From JALSHZ01 sp964614535 (GTDB lineage: Bacteria > Pseudomonadota > Gammaproteobacteria > UWMA-0217), in assembly GCA_964614535.1 (NCBI GenBank), contig CAZTOZ010000062.1:1-49799 (forward strand): a stretch of DNA of 49,799 nt, given 5' to 3'. The translations under genes were made by a program, and so were the position numbers. The notes beneath the pieces were generated by a model that was not told the origin of the DNA, ran no database searches, and saw nothing but the letters and a program-made list of their open reading frames with translations. Shown here in pieces: positions 18,091 to 25,975 of the stretch; position 1 is the first letter of the stretch; each line of letters starts with the position of its first letter.

Positions 18091-19083
18091 ATGATCTACC
18101 GGTTGTTGCGACCGTTGCTGTTCGCGCTTCCGGCCGAAACCGCCCACCAGCTGGCGTTGGCGGCGCTAAAGCTCTCCCCGTCGAGAATCCCCCCGCTGGA
18201 GTGGCCTGGTGGCCCGCGTACCGTCATGGGCCTGCGCTTCGACAATCCCCTCGGCCTCGCGGCTGGCCTCGACAAGAACGGGGACTACATCGATGCCCTG
18301 GGGGGGCTTGGCTTTGGCTTCGTCGAGATCGGCACCGTCACCCCCAGGCCACAGCCAGGCAATCCGCGCCCCCGGTTGTTCCGGCTCCCCGAGGCGGAGG
18401 CGATCATCAACCGGATGGGGTTCAACAACAAGGGGCTCGATCATCTGCTGACCAGGGTACGGGCACGGCGCTACCCGGGAATCCTCGGTATTAACATCGG
18501 CAAGAATTTCGATACTCCGGTCGAAGATGCGCTCGACGATTATCTGGCCGGGTTCGAAAACGCCTATCCCTGGGCGGACTACATCACCGTCAACATCTCC
18601 TCGCCCAACACCCCCGGACTGCGTGACCTGCAGGGGGGCGAGAGGCTGCGCGCGTTGATCGGGCCACTGAAGGAGAGACAGGCGCGACTGGAAAACCGGC
18701 ATGGCCGTCGTGTTCCGCTGGTCGTCAAGGTTGCGCCGGATCTCGACGATGATGAGATCGACGAGATGGCGGGGATCTTCAACGGCCTGGCGGTGGAAGG
18801 AGTGATCGCCACCAACACGACCGCTGCCCGTGAGGCGGTGGCGACGCTGCCACATGGTACGGAAGCGGGTGGGCTCAGCGGCAAACCGCTGTTCGACCGG
18901 TCGACGAAGGTGATGGGCCGTTTCCGTCAGGCCCTGAACCCCGGGATCGCGGTGATCGCTGCCGGCGGTGTCTTCTCCCGGGCCGATTTTCAGCGGAAGC
19001 TGGACGCGGGCGCCGACCTGGTTCAGATCTACACCGGCTTGATCTATCGGGGGCCCGGCATCGTCAAGTCGTTGCTGCGGTAA
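18091..19083 (+). CDS. pyrD: Dihydroorotate dehydrogenase, class 2 (quinone)
   Basis: PyrD oxidises dihydroorotate to orotate in pyrimidine synthesis and passes electrons to the quinone pool. The 330-residue protein has the class 2 N-terminal membrane-binding helices (LLRPLLFALPAETAHQLAL), N-P-L-G-L-A-A-G-L-D-K-N-G, N-R-M-G-F-N-N, the catalytic-loop N-I-S-S-P-N-T-P-G-L-R, and the FMN-binding A-A-G-G-V-F-S near the C-terminus. It lies 46 bp after sspB on the same strand. Confidence 0.97.
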   Translation: MIYRLLRPLLFALPAETAHQLALAALKLSPSRIPPLEWPGGPRTVMGLRFDNPLGLAAGLDKNGDYIDALGGLGFGFVEIGTVTPRPQPGNPRPRLFRLPEAEAIINRMGFNNKGLDHLLTRVRARRYPGILGINIGKNFDTPVEDALDDYLAGFENAYPWADYITVNISSPNTPGLRDLQGGERLRALIGPLKERQARLENRHGRRVPLVVKVAPDLDDDEIDEMAGIFNGLAVEGVIATNTTAAREAVATLPHGTEAGGLSGKPLFDRSTKVMGRFRQALNPGIAVIAAGGVFSRADFQRKLDAGADLVQIYTGLIYRGPGIVKSLLR

Positions 19084-19281
19084 GACATTGCCGGTCGACA
19101 GCGATGAAGTGACCAAAGCCCACAATTTTGTGACGCAGTGCAATACCGGTCACAGACAGCCGCAGAAACAGTAGGCTACAATTTTCGAAGGTCGCGGGCT
19201 CGGGGTGTGCCTGGTCGTCCACGCCATTCCCGACAATGCCAAGGACGCAGCTGAAAATCTGTTACTACAAAAGGTGACTTC

Positions 19282-20817
19282 ATGTCGAAACAAAAGAAAT
19301 TCCACTCTCTGACCCCTCTCGCGGCGGGTATTCTGGCCGCCACCACGTTTTCGTTCTCGGTCAGTGCCGAAGCGGCGCTGCAGTTTCTCCGTGAAGTGAA
19401 GGGGCCGGTGACGGTGGACAACGGTACCTACACGTTCTACATCCAGATGCGGATCATCAATGACGAAGTGCCGCCGACGAACGGGCCGGCACCGGCACCG
19501 GCGGATATTCAGATCACCGACGCAATCAAGAACGATCCGGTTTTCGCCGGCACGAATCTCGCGGTGTCCGGTCTCGAGACGCTCGATGAGGTGGTTAACT
19601 GCGAGTTCAACGCCGCAAAGGACAACTGCATCAACGAGGGTACGACGGCAAAACCGAAGGCCAAGAGCTACACGACGGTCCAGCCCGCGCTCGATACCGC
19701 GTTCGACGGTGGCACGAAAGACAAGATCTTCCCCACCGGAACCAAGCTGGATGCCTATTCGGCGTTGACGGTTCGCTACAAGGTCAGTTTTACGCCGGGC
19801 ACCAAGACCGGCCCGTTCATCACCGAGGCGGACATGAACGGCCAGAAGGACGATGCAACCTTCATCATCCCGGCGGCGCCGGTGGCCCGTGTATCGGTCT
19901 GTCCAACAGGGACCATTCCCGACACGACCAATGTGGTGGCAAATGGCGATTTTGCCACGCCACACGGGCCGCTTCCGCTGGATACCGATGGCAAGCCCAA
20001 ACCGTTGGCGCCCAATTCCAAGATCGCCAATTCGTTCACCAGTGATTTCGAGTTTGCCGGTGATCACGCCTATGCCAACTACAAACAGATTTCGCTGGTA
20101 ACGGAAATTCCGGCCACCGCGACATCGCCCGGGCGCAGCAACATCTATATCAACGAGCTGTCGCATTTTCAGTACCCGTTTCCGGGGGCCCTGAAAGCGG
20201 GTGACATTCCTGCGGTTGCCGCCGCGCCCGGCTATGTCGTCGGCGCTGGCGTGGGGGTCAACGGCGGCAAGATCTGGAAACAGAAGGTCAGCGGCCTCGA
20301 TCCCAACGCGAACTATCAGTTCGAGGCCTGGGTCTCCAACCCGGCGCCGGTCACGGCCAATGGCGACGATCCGGTGATCTCGCTGACGGCGGGAACCACG
20401 ACGTCCGACCCGTTGACGCTCGTCGAGGACAAGAACAACGACCAGTGGCATCAAATCTCCGTGCTGGTCAGTCCCAATGGGCAGACCAGCCTCGACCTCG
20501 CCATCGAAAACGGCAATGCGAACGAAGGCAACTACAACCTGTTCGCGGTCACGGCGATTGGATTCCGTAAATGCGTCGACCCGGCCAATACCGGGCAGAG
20601 CGGGGGCGGCGCCGGTTCCGGTGGCGCAGGTGGCTCGACCGGCGGCACAGGTGGCACGGGTGGCACAGGCGGAAGCGGAGCCGGGGGCAGTGGCGCCAGC
20701 GGCAATGGCGGCGGTACGCCGGCCGGTGAGTCCACCACCTCCAGTGGTGGCGGTGGCGGTGCGCTCGGCGCGGCCTTGGGCCTCGGCCTGCTGGGGTTGC
20801 GCCGTCGGCGTCACTGA
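19282..20817 (+). CDS. Secreted surface protein with Gly-rich linker and GlyGly-CTERM-like sorting tail
   Basis: The 511-residue protein has a Sec signal peptide (cleavage around residue 29-31). A first region (about 35-205) resembles a DUF11/Ig-like beta domain with a P-A-D-I-Q-I-T-D element. A second beta-rich module (about 215-435) has N-G-D-F, F-E-A-W-V-S-N-P and W-H-Q-I-S-V-L-V, like carbohydrate-binding or galactose-binding-like folds. A Gly/Thr/Ser-rich linker (about 438-490) follows, then a tail with GG, a hydrophobic helix and RRRRH. That tail matches the GlyGly-CTERM architecture processed by rhombosortase after type II secretion. The gene stands alone, with 198 bp of non-coding DNA upstream and a strong terminator downstream. 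Four cysteines are visible. The function is unknown; the domain assignments are inference. Confidence 0.8.
   Translation: MSKQKKFHSLTPLAAGILAATTFSFSVSAEAALQFLREVKGPVTVDNGTYTFYIQMRIINDEVPPTNGPAPAPADIQITDAIKNDPVFAGTNLAVSGLETLDEVVNCEFNAAKDNCINEGTTAKPKAKSYTTVQPALDTAFDGGTKDKIFPTGTKLDAYSALTVRYKVSFTPGTKTGPFITEADMNGQKDDATFIIPAAPVARVSVCPTGTIPDTTNVVANGDFATPHGPLPLDTDGKPKPLAPNSKIANSFTSDFEFAGDHAYANYKQISLVTEIPATATSPGRSNIYINELSHFQYPFPGALKAGDIPAVAAAPGYVVGAGVGVNGGKIWKQKVSGLDPNANYQFEAWVSNPAPVTANGDDPVISLTAGTTTSDPLTLVEDKNNDQWHQISVLVSPNGQTSLDLAIENGNANEGNYNLFAVTAIGFRKCVDPANTGQSGGGAGSGGAGGSTGGTGGTGGTGGSGAGGSGASGNGGGTPAGESTTSSGGGGGALGAALGLGLLGLRRRRH
20592..20765 (+). repeat. In-frame Gly/Thr/Ser low-complexity repeat
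   Basis: This coding stretch is built from short GGT-type units (ggtggcacaggtggcacggg and variants), encoding runs such as GGTGGTGGTGG. It forms the linker between the beta-rich modules and the membrane-spanning tail of the surface protein. Such runs change length by slippage, so strains may differ here. Confidence 0.7.
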
Positions 20818-20961
20818 GCCTGCCTGGTGCGCCAACGGGGTGTTGAAAAAGTCTGGCCATGATTTTTTCGACGACGGCAACAGAAAATGTCATTTTTTGT
20901 TGCCCCCGGTTTCCCAATGACCTGGGTCATTGAAGATGGCGGCACCGCCTCGTGGTATGCC

Positions 20962-20993
20962 AAAAAAAGACCAGCTTCGGCTGGTCTTTTTTT
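20962..20993 (+). terminator. Strong rho-independent terminator with TTCG tetraloop
   Basis: GACCAGC (20969-20975), loop TTCG (20976-20979) and GCTGGTC (20980-20986) form a perfect stem, flanked by seven A on the left and seven T on the right. The symmetric A/T runs make it able to work in both directions. It ends the surface protein transcript, 145 bp after its stop, and isolates the EndoU unit. Confidence 0.92.
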
Positions 20994-21052
20994 GTCTGGA
21001 GTTTGCTAAAGTCAGGGCTTCGGACGCCGGTGGAAGAGAAGGAACGTCATCG

Positions 21053-21535
21053 ATGAAGAAACATGCGTTTTTGCTGTTGCTGCTGCTGTTGCCGATGTTG
21101 GCACAGGCAGAGAAGAAGATCTGGAGCAACACCAGCCCGAAGATCAATGTCACCCATATCTTTCAGGGGGAGATCAATCGGCGGGGCAAGCCGGTCGGCT
21201 TTCATGCCCTGTTCGATGGCAAGGCGGTGGAGACGGCCCGGATCGTTCGCATCAAGGGCAAGCCCAACAGGGCGGGTGTCTATACGGCCCAGGTGGAGAT
21301 CTACGACCGCCGTGAAAAAAAGTGGAAGCGGAAATTTTCGTCGATGTTCCCCGACGACATGAAACCGAAGGAAATCATCAAGGCCGTGCTTCATGCCTAT
21401 CAGCATCGCCAGAAGGGCAAGGGCCAGCCGTGGCGCGGGCCATCGGGGCACGGCTTTCAGATCGAGGGGTACCTGCTGCGGGACGGTCGCATCAATACCG
21501 CCTATCCAATCTATGTCCGGGACAGGAAGAAATGA
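21053..21535 (+). CDS. Exported EndoU-domain ribonuclease-like protein
   Basis: The 160-residue protein has a clear signal peptide (KKHAFLLLLLLLPMLAQA, cleavage after residue 19), and the mature part is essentially one bacterial EndoU domain. Motifs fit the family: I-N-V-T-H35-I-F-Q-G-E-I-N, then G-K-P-V-G-F-H51, F-P-D-D-M-K-P-K-E-I-I, G-F-Q-I-E-G-Y, and the C-terminal N-T149-A-Y151-P-I-Y. These supply the two catalytic histidines and the Thr-x-Tyr motif of known EndoU RNases; a Lys around 68-70 is a candidate third residue. EndoU domains are found as toxin tips in contact-dependent inhibition and other polymorphic toxins. Here the domain stands alone with a Sec signal. The ATG at 21053 has GAAGAGAAGGA upstream. 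The stop overlaps the next gene as ATGA. Toxicity is inferred, not shown. Confidence 0.75.
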   Translation: MKKHAFLLLLLLLPMLAQAEKKIWSNTSPKINVTHIFQGEINRRGKPVGFHALFDGKAVETARIVRIKGKPNRAGVYTAQVEIYDRREKKWKRKFSSMFPDDMKPKEIIKAVLHAYQHRQKGKGQPWRGPSGHGFQIEGYLLRDGRINTAYPIYVRDRKK

Positions 21536-21852
21536 ACAGCTTGGAATTCTATCGTGACGCCGACGGTGCGCCGCGCGCGCGGGGCGAGGACCTGCGGACG
21601 CTGGCGCAGTTTCTGGAATCGGATATCCAGGATGACCCGGAGACCTGTGACGAGCTGATCGCCGTGGTGGCCGAGGCGGACCCGGAGCTGCGGGCCGATT
21701 ACGACTTCGTCGGCAACAGCTTTGCGCTGTCGTTCGAGGCTGACGAGGTGGTCCTGCTGTGCCATGCCTACGAGGATGCCGATGAAGTGCGGCTGCGGCG
21801 GGATACGGTGCTGTCGGCATTGCGTGACTGGAAAGCCTTCATCGACGCCTGA
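21532..21852 (+). CDS. Small acidic YacL(UPF0231)-like protein, candidate EndoU immunity protein
   Basis: The 106-residue, very acidic, cytoplasmic-looking protein (no signal peptide, no membrane segment) starts inside the stop of the EndoU gene. Its pattern (LEFYRDADGAPRARG near the N-terminus, a central F-x-L-S-F-E-A-D-E-V-V, and an ending L-R-D-W-K-A-F) resembles the YacL/UPF0231 family: E-F-x-R-D-x-x-G, then D-G-E-E-V, then Y-R-N-F. The match is weak and read by eye. Position and charge (acidic partner for a basic RNase) suggest an immunity or inhibitor role. A housekeeping role unrelated to EndoU is the alternative. Its own stop overlaps the greB start by one base. Confidence 0.6.
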   Translation: MNSLEFYRDADGAPRARGEDLRTLAQFLESDIQDDPETCDELIAVVAEADPELRADYDFVGNSFALSFEADEVVLLCHAYEDADEVRLRRDTVLSALRDWKAFIDA

Positions 21853-22355
21853 TGGGTCGCTATCGACCGCCGGCACAACCGAAATCGCCCTATATCACGC
21901 CGGCGGGTTACCGGACGCTGAAAGCCGAGGAGAAGGCCATCTGGCAGCGCCGGCGTGAGGTGACCGCCGCGTTGGCGGCAGCCGCCGCCGAGGGCGACCG
22001 CTCGGAGAATGCCGAATATATCTACCGCAAGAAGGAGTTGCGCGAGATCGACCGGCGGATCCGTTATCTGCAGAAACGCTTGCCCACGCTCAAGATCGTC
22101 GATCGACTTCCCGGTGACCTCGACCGCGTCTATTTCGCCGCCTGGGTGACGCTGGCCGATGCGGCCGGTGAGGAGGTGACCTATCGTATCGTCGGCCCCG
22201 ACGAGATCGACCACCAACCCGGCTATATCAGTATGGATTCGCCACTGGCCCGAGCGCTGCTTGGGCGCAACGATGGCGACGAGGTGGTGGTGCGAACCCC
22301 GTCGGGGACGATGCGTTACGATATCGTCGAAGTCCGCTACGAGACGCCTGACTGA
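21852..22355 (+). CDS. greB: Transcript cleavage/elongation factor GreB
   Basis: GreB enters the RNA polymerase secondary channel and stimulates cleavage of backtracked transcripts. The 167-residue protein has the N-terminal coiled coil with Y-I-T-P-A-G-Y near the start and the tip motif G-D-R-S-E-N-A-E-Y (acidic residues that hold Mg2+). The C-terminal FKBP-like domain contains Y-R-I-V-G-P-D-E-I and an S-P-L-A-R-A-L-L-G segment. The length and the Y-R-K-K-E-L-R-E-I-D-R-R-I-R-Y-L stretch favour GreB over GreA. The start overlaps the preceding YacL-like gene by one base, so it probably shares its transcript with the EndoU gene. Confidence 0.95.
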   Translation: MGRYRPPAQPKSPYITPAGYRTLKAEEKAIWQRRREVTAALAAAAAEGDRSENAEYIYRKKELREIDRRIRYLQKRLPTLKIVDRLPGDLDRVYFAAWVTLADAAGEEVTYRIVGPDEIDHQPGYISMDSPLARALLGRNDGDEVVVRTPSGTMRYDIVEVRYETPD

Positions 22356-22442
22356 GGCCCATGTTGGCCGCTCCGGCCACACAGCGATGGAAGGGCGGGC
22401 AGGGCGCGGCGTCGGTTACGTGGGCCGCAGAGGTCTCTCTTT

Positions 22443-22706
22443 TCACGCACCTTTGGCGATGAGCCGCAGCTTTGCTTGCCGGCCGAGTTTCTTGATCTCC
22501 ATTTCCCGCTTGAGAGCCGCCGACCGGCTGCCGCAGTGTTGCCGATACACCAGTGTCACCGGTCCGCGTCCGCGGGTGTAGCGCGCACCCCTGCCGCTGT
22601 CGTGGGCGGCGATGCGCCGCTGGAGATCGTTGGTCACGCCGGTGTAGAGGCTGCCGTCGCGGCAGCGCAGCATATAGACGATCCAGCCGCCGGCCCGTTC
22701 AGCCAC
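22443..22706 (-). CDS. Small GIY-YIG nuclease-superfamily protein (YhbQ-like)
   Basis: The 87-residue protein is a minimal GIY-YIG domain: W-I-V-Y-M-L-R-C (GIY position), S-L-Y-T-G-V-T-N-D-L (YIG position) with R24-type arginines following, and a C-terminal A-L-K-R-E-x-E-I-K with the catalytic-type Glu. It belongs with the YhbQ/URI-domain stand-alone family, whose role (DNA repair or RNA cleavage) is unclear. The only sensible start is the GTG at 22706, which overlaps the end of glk by 8 bp. Last gene of the minus-strand dap/glk series and convergent with greB. Confidence 0.85.
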   Translation of the reverse strand: MAERAGGWIVYMLRCRDGSLYTGVTNDLQRRIAAHDSGRGARYTRGRGPVTLVYRQHCGSRSAALKREMEIKKLGRQAKLRLIAKGA

Positions 22707-23655
22707 GATCGTGTGCGTACCAGGCGGCGCCCAGCAGGGCGGTCGATTCGTTGAGTGAGACCCGGACCGGGATCTGTTCGAGCAGTGGTGCGAAACGCCC
22801 CTTGGCGATGAAGGCCGCGATGAACTCGCCTTGCCGCAGCACGGGCAGTATCTTCGGAGCGATCCCGCCGCCGAGGAAGAGGCCGCCGCGCGCCAGTGAC
22901 TTGAGCGCCAGATTGCCGGCCTCGGCGCCATAGAGGCGGGCGAAGAGTCGCACCGCCTCCAGGCAGTGGGGATCGGCGTCGTCTAGCGCGGCCCGGGTGA
23001 TTGCTTCGGCGTCGACGGAGGGCGCCTCGCCACCGCGATCGTGGTGGATGAAGGCGTGCAGGGCGACCAGGCCGGGGCCGGACAGGATCCGTTCGATGCT
23101 GACGTGGTCGGGGTGGCGTCTCCGCAACCAGGCCAGCAGCCGGTCCTGTTGTGGATCGAGTGGCGCGAAGTCGCAGTGGCCGCCTTCGGTGGCCAGCGGG
23201 TGCCAGCGGTCACGATCGTCACGGAAGAGAATCGCCTCGCCCAGCCCGGTGCCTGCGGCGATGACGGCGGCGTTGCCGTGGCCGGCCCGGCCCTCGTTCA
23301 ATATGGCGAAGTCTTGTGTCTCGAGGTGGAGCATCCCGTAGGCGGTGGCCTGCAGATCATTGAGCAGGTGGACCCGTGATGTCCCGAGCCGCTGTCGGAG
23401 TTCGGCGGTCGAGAGCGTCCACGGCAGATTGGTGGTCCGGCACTGCCCGTCGATTACCGGCCCGGCGACACCGATGGCGACCGCATCGAGCGGTCCGGGG
23501 CGGGTGTCTTCGAGAAAAGCCGTCAGCAGATCGGAGAAGCGCGCATGGTCGCCGCTGGCATGGCGTTGTCGGGTGATCTCCCGCAACCCTGTCGGGCCGG
23601 GTTCGAACAGCGCCAGCAGCGTCTTGGTGCCGCCGATGTCGCCGGCCAGAATCAT
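22699..23655 (-). CDS. glk: Glucokinase
   Basis: Glk phosphorylates glucose with ATP at the entry of glycolysis. The 318-residue protein (E. coli 321) begins with the phosphate-binding L-A-G-D-I-G-G-T-K-T. It has G-V-A-G-P-V near 75, L-N-D-L-Q-A-T-A-Y-G with the catalytic-base Asp, A-A-G-T-G-L-G-E-A, and E-G-G-H-C-D-F-A-P, all as in bacterial glucokinases of the E. coli type rather than ROK kinases. The start overlaps the dapE stop by 4 bp (ATGA), so it is probably cotranscribed with lysine/peptidoglycan genes, an uncommon partner. Confidence 0.93.
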   Translation of the reverse strand: MILAGDIGGTKTLLALFEPGPTGLREITRQRHASGDHARFSDLLTAFLEDTRPGPLDAVAIGVAGPVIDGQCRTTNLPWTLSTAELRQRLGTSRVHLLNDLQATAYGMLHLETQDFAILNEGRAGHGNAAVIAAGTGLGEAILFRDDRDRWHPLATEGGHCDFAPLDPQQDRLLAWLRRRHPDHVSIERILSGPGLVALHAFIHHDRGGEAPSVDAEAITRAALDDADPHCLEAVRLFARLYGAEAGNLALKSLARGGLFLGGGIAPKILPVLRQGEFIAAFIAKGRFAPLLEQIPVRVSLNESTALLGAAWYAHDRG

Positions 23656-24776
23656 CCCAGCAGGCCGCGCAGGGTGGCCTCGTAGATCCGTGAGAGCTGG
23701 TCGAGCTCTTCGACGCCGACGTGCTCGTTCACCTGATGGATCGTGGCGTTGCGTGGTCCCAGCTCGACCACCTCGGCGCCGGTCGGCGCGATGAAGCGCC
23801 CGTCCGAGGTGCCACCAGCGGTGGAGAGCTCGGTGTCGAAACCCATCACCGCGCGGACGGCCTCGCCGACGGCATCGACCAGCCTGCCTTCGGCGGTCAG
23901 AAACGGCATGCCGGAGAGATTCCAGTCGATGCGGTAGTCCAGGCCGTGGCGCTGCAGGATCTCCTCGACCCTGGCCTCGATCTGCTCCGGTGTCAGTTCG
24001 GTGGAGAAGCGGAAGTTGAACACCACCGTCATCTCGCCGGGAATGACATTGGTTGCGCCGGTGCCGGCATGGATGTTGGAGATCTGGAAGGTGGTGGGCG
24101 GAAAGTGGTCGTTGCCCTGGTCCCAGAGCGTATTGCTCAGCTCGGCGATGGCGAAGGCCGCCTTGTGGACCGGGTTCTCTGCCAGGTGGGGGTAGGCGAC
24201 ATGGCCCTGTCGGCCAATCACCGTCAGCGTCGCGCCCAGCGAGCCGCGGCGGCCGTTCTTGATGATGTCGCCGACGCGCTCCGTGCTCGACGGTTCGCCG
24301 ACCAGGCACCAGTCGATCTTCTCGCCGCGTGCCTCCAGCGTTTCGACCACCCTCACCGTGCCATCGACGGCGGGGCCTTCCTCGTCGCTGGTGATCAGCA
24401 GCGCGATCGACCCGTTGGGGCGGCCGTCGCGCAGATAGCGTTCCACCGCCGTGACGAACGCGGCGATGCTGCCCTTCATGTCGGCGGCGCCGCGGCCATA
24501 GAGCCGGCCGTTGCGGATCGTCGGCTCGAACGGTGGGGAGTCCCACTGCGCCAGCGGGCCGGTGGGGACCACGTCGGTATGACCGGCGAAACAGAACAGT
24601 GGCCCTTCCTGGCCGCGGCGCAACCAGAGGTTGTCGACTTCACCGAAGCGCATCGGCTCGGCCTGGAAGCCCAGCGGCGCCAGCCGCTCGATCAGCATCT
24701 GCTGACAGCCCTGGTCGTCGGGGGTGACCGACGGGCGGGCGATCAGCGCCTTGGCCAGTTCCAGTGTCTCCGTCAT
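23652..24776 (-). CDS. dapE: Succinyl-diaminopimelate desuccinylase
   Basis: DapE removes succinate from N-succinyl-LL-DAP in the lysine and meso-DAP pathway. It is a dizinc enzyme of the M20 family. The 374-residue protein (E. coli 375) shows F-A-G-H66-T-D68-V-V-P, R-G-A-A-D99-M-K-G-S, T-S-D-E132-E133-G-P-A, and a late G-G-T-S-D-G-R-F. GGAGAGG precedes the ATG at 24776. It lies 12 bp after the ArsC-like gene. Confidence 0.97.
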   Translation of the reverse strand: MTETLELAKALIARPSVTPDDQGCQQMLIERLAPLGFQAEPMRFGEVDNLWLRRGQEGPLFCFAGHTDVVPTGPLAQWDSPPFEPTIRNGRLYGRGAADMKGSIAAFVTAVERYLRDGRPNGSIALLITSDEEGPAVDGTVRVVETLEARGEKIDWCLVGEPSSTERVGDIIKNGRRGSLGATLTVIGRQGHVAYPHLAENPVHKAAFAIAELSNTLWDQGNDHFPPTTFQISNIHAGTGATNVIPGEMTVVFNFRFSTELTPEQIEARVEEILQRHGLDYRIDWNLSGMPFLTAEGRLVDAVGEAVRAVMGFDTELSTAGGTSDGRFIAPTGAEVVELGPRNATIHQVNEHVGVEELDQLSRIYEATLRGLLG

Positions 24777-24788
24777 CGTGCCTCTCCG

Positions 24789-25138
24789 TCAGGCGAGCCC
24801 GAGGGCGTCGCGGTAGCGTTGTTCGTCGAAGCCCACCAGCAGCCGATTCCCGGCCTCCAGTACCGGCCGTTTGATCAGCGCCGGATGGGCGAGCAGCAGC
24901 TCGATGGCCCTGGCGGCGTCGATCTCCTGCTTGTCGGCATCGTCCAGCCGGCGCCAGGTGGTGCTGCGCTTGTTCAGCAGCATCTCCCAGCCCACCGTGT
25001 CGATCCAGCCGGCCAGCCGGTCGCGTTCGAGCCCGTCCTTGCGGAAGTCGTGGAAGCGGTGCTCGACATCGTGGGCCGCCAGCCACTTGCGGGCCTTGCG
25101 GATGGTGTCGCAGTTGGCGATGCCGTAGAGGGTGACCA

Positions 25139-25139
<1 letters not shown>
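24789..25139 (-). CDS. ArsC/Spx-family protein (YffB-like)
   Basis: The 116-residue thioredoxin-fold protein has the ArsC-family start Y-G-I-A-N-C-D-T-I-R-K-A with the single Cys. It also has F-H-D-F-R-K-D-G-L, L-L-N-K-R-S-T-T-W-R, and I-K-R-P-V-L-E, as in E. coli YffB. YffB proteins interact with glutathione but are not shown to reduce arsenate, and their role is unclear. A yffB-like gene between dapD and dapE is a recurring arrangement in gammaproteobacteria. The start overlaps the dapD stop by one base (TGATG). Confidence 0.92.
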
Positions 25140-25960
<821 letters not shown>

Positions 25961-25975
25961 GGGGATGTCTCTCCG

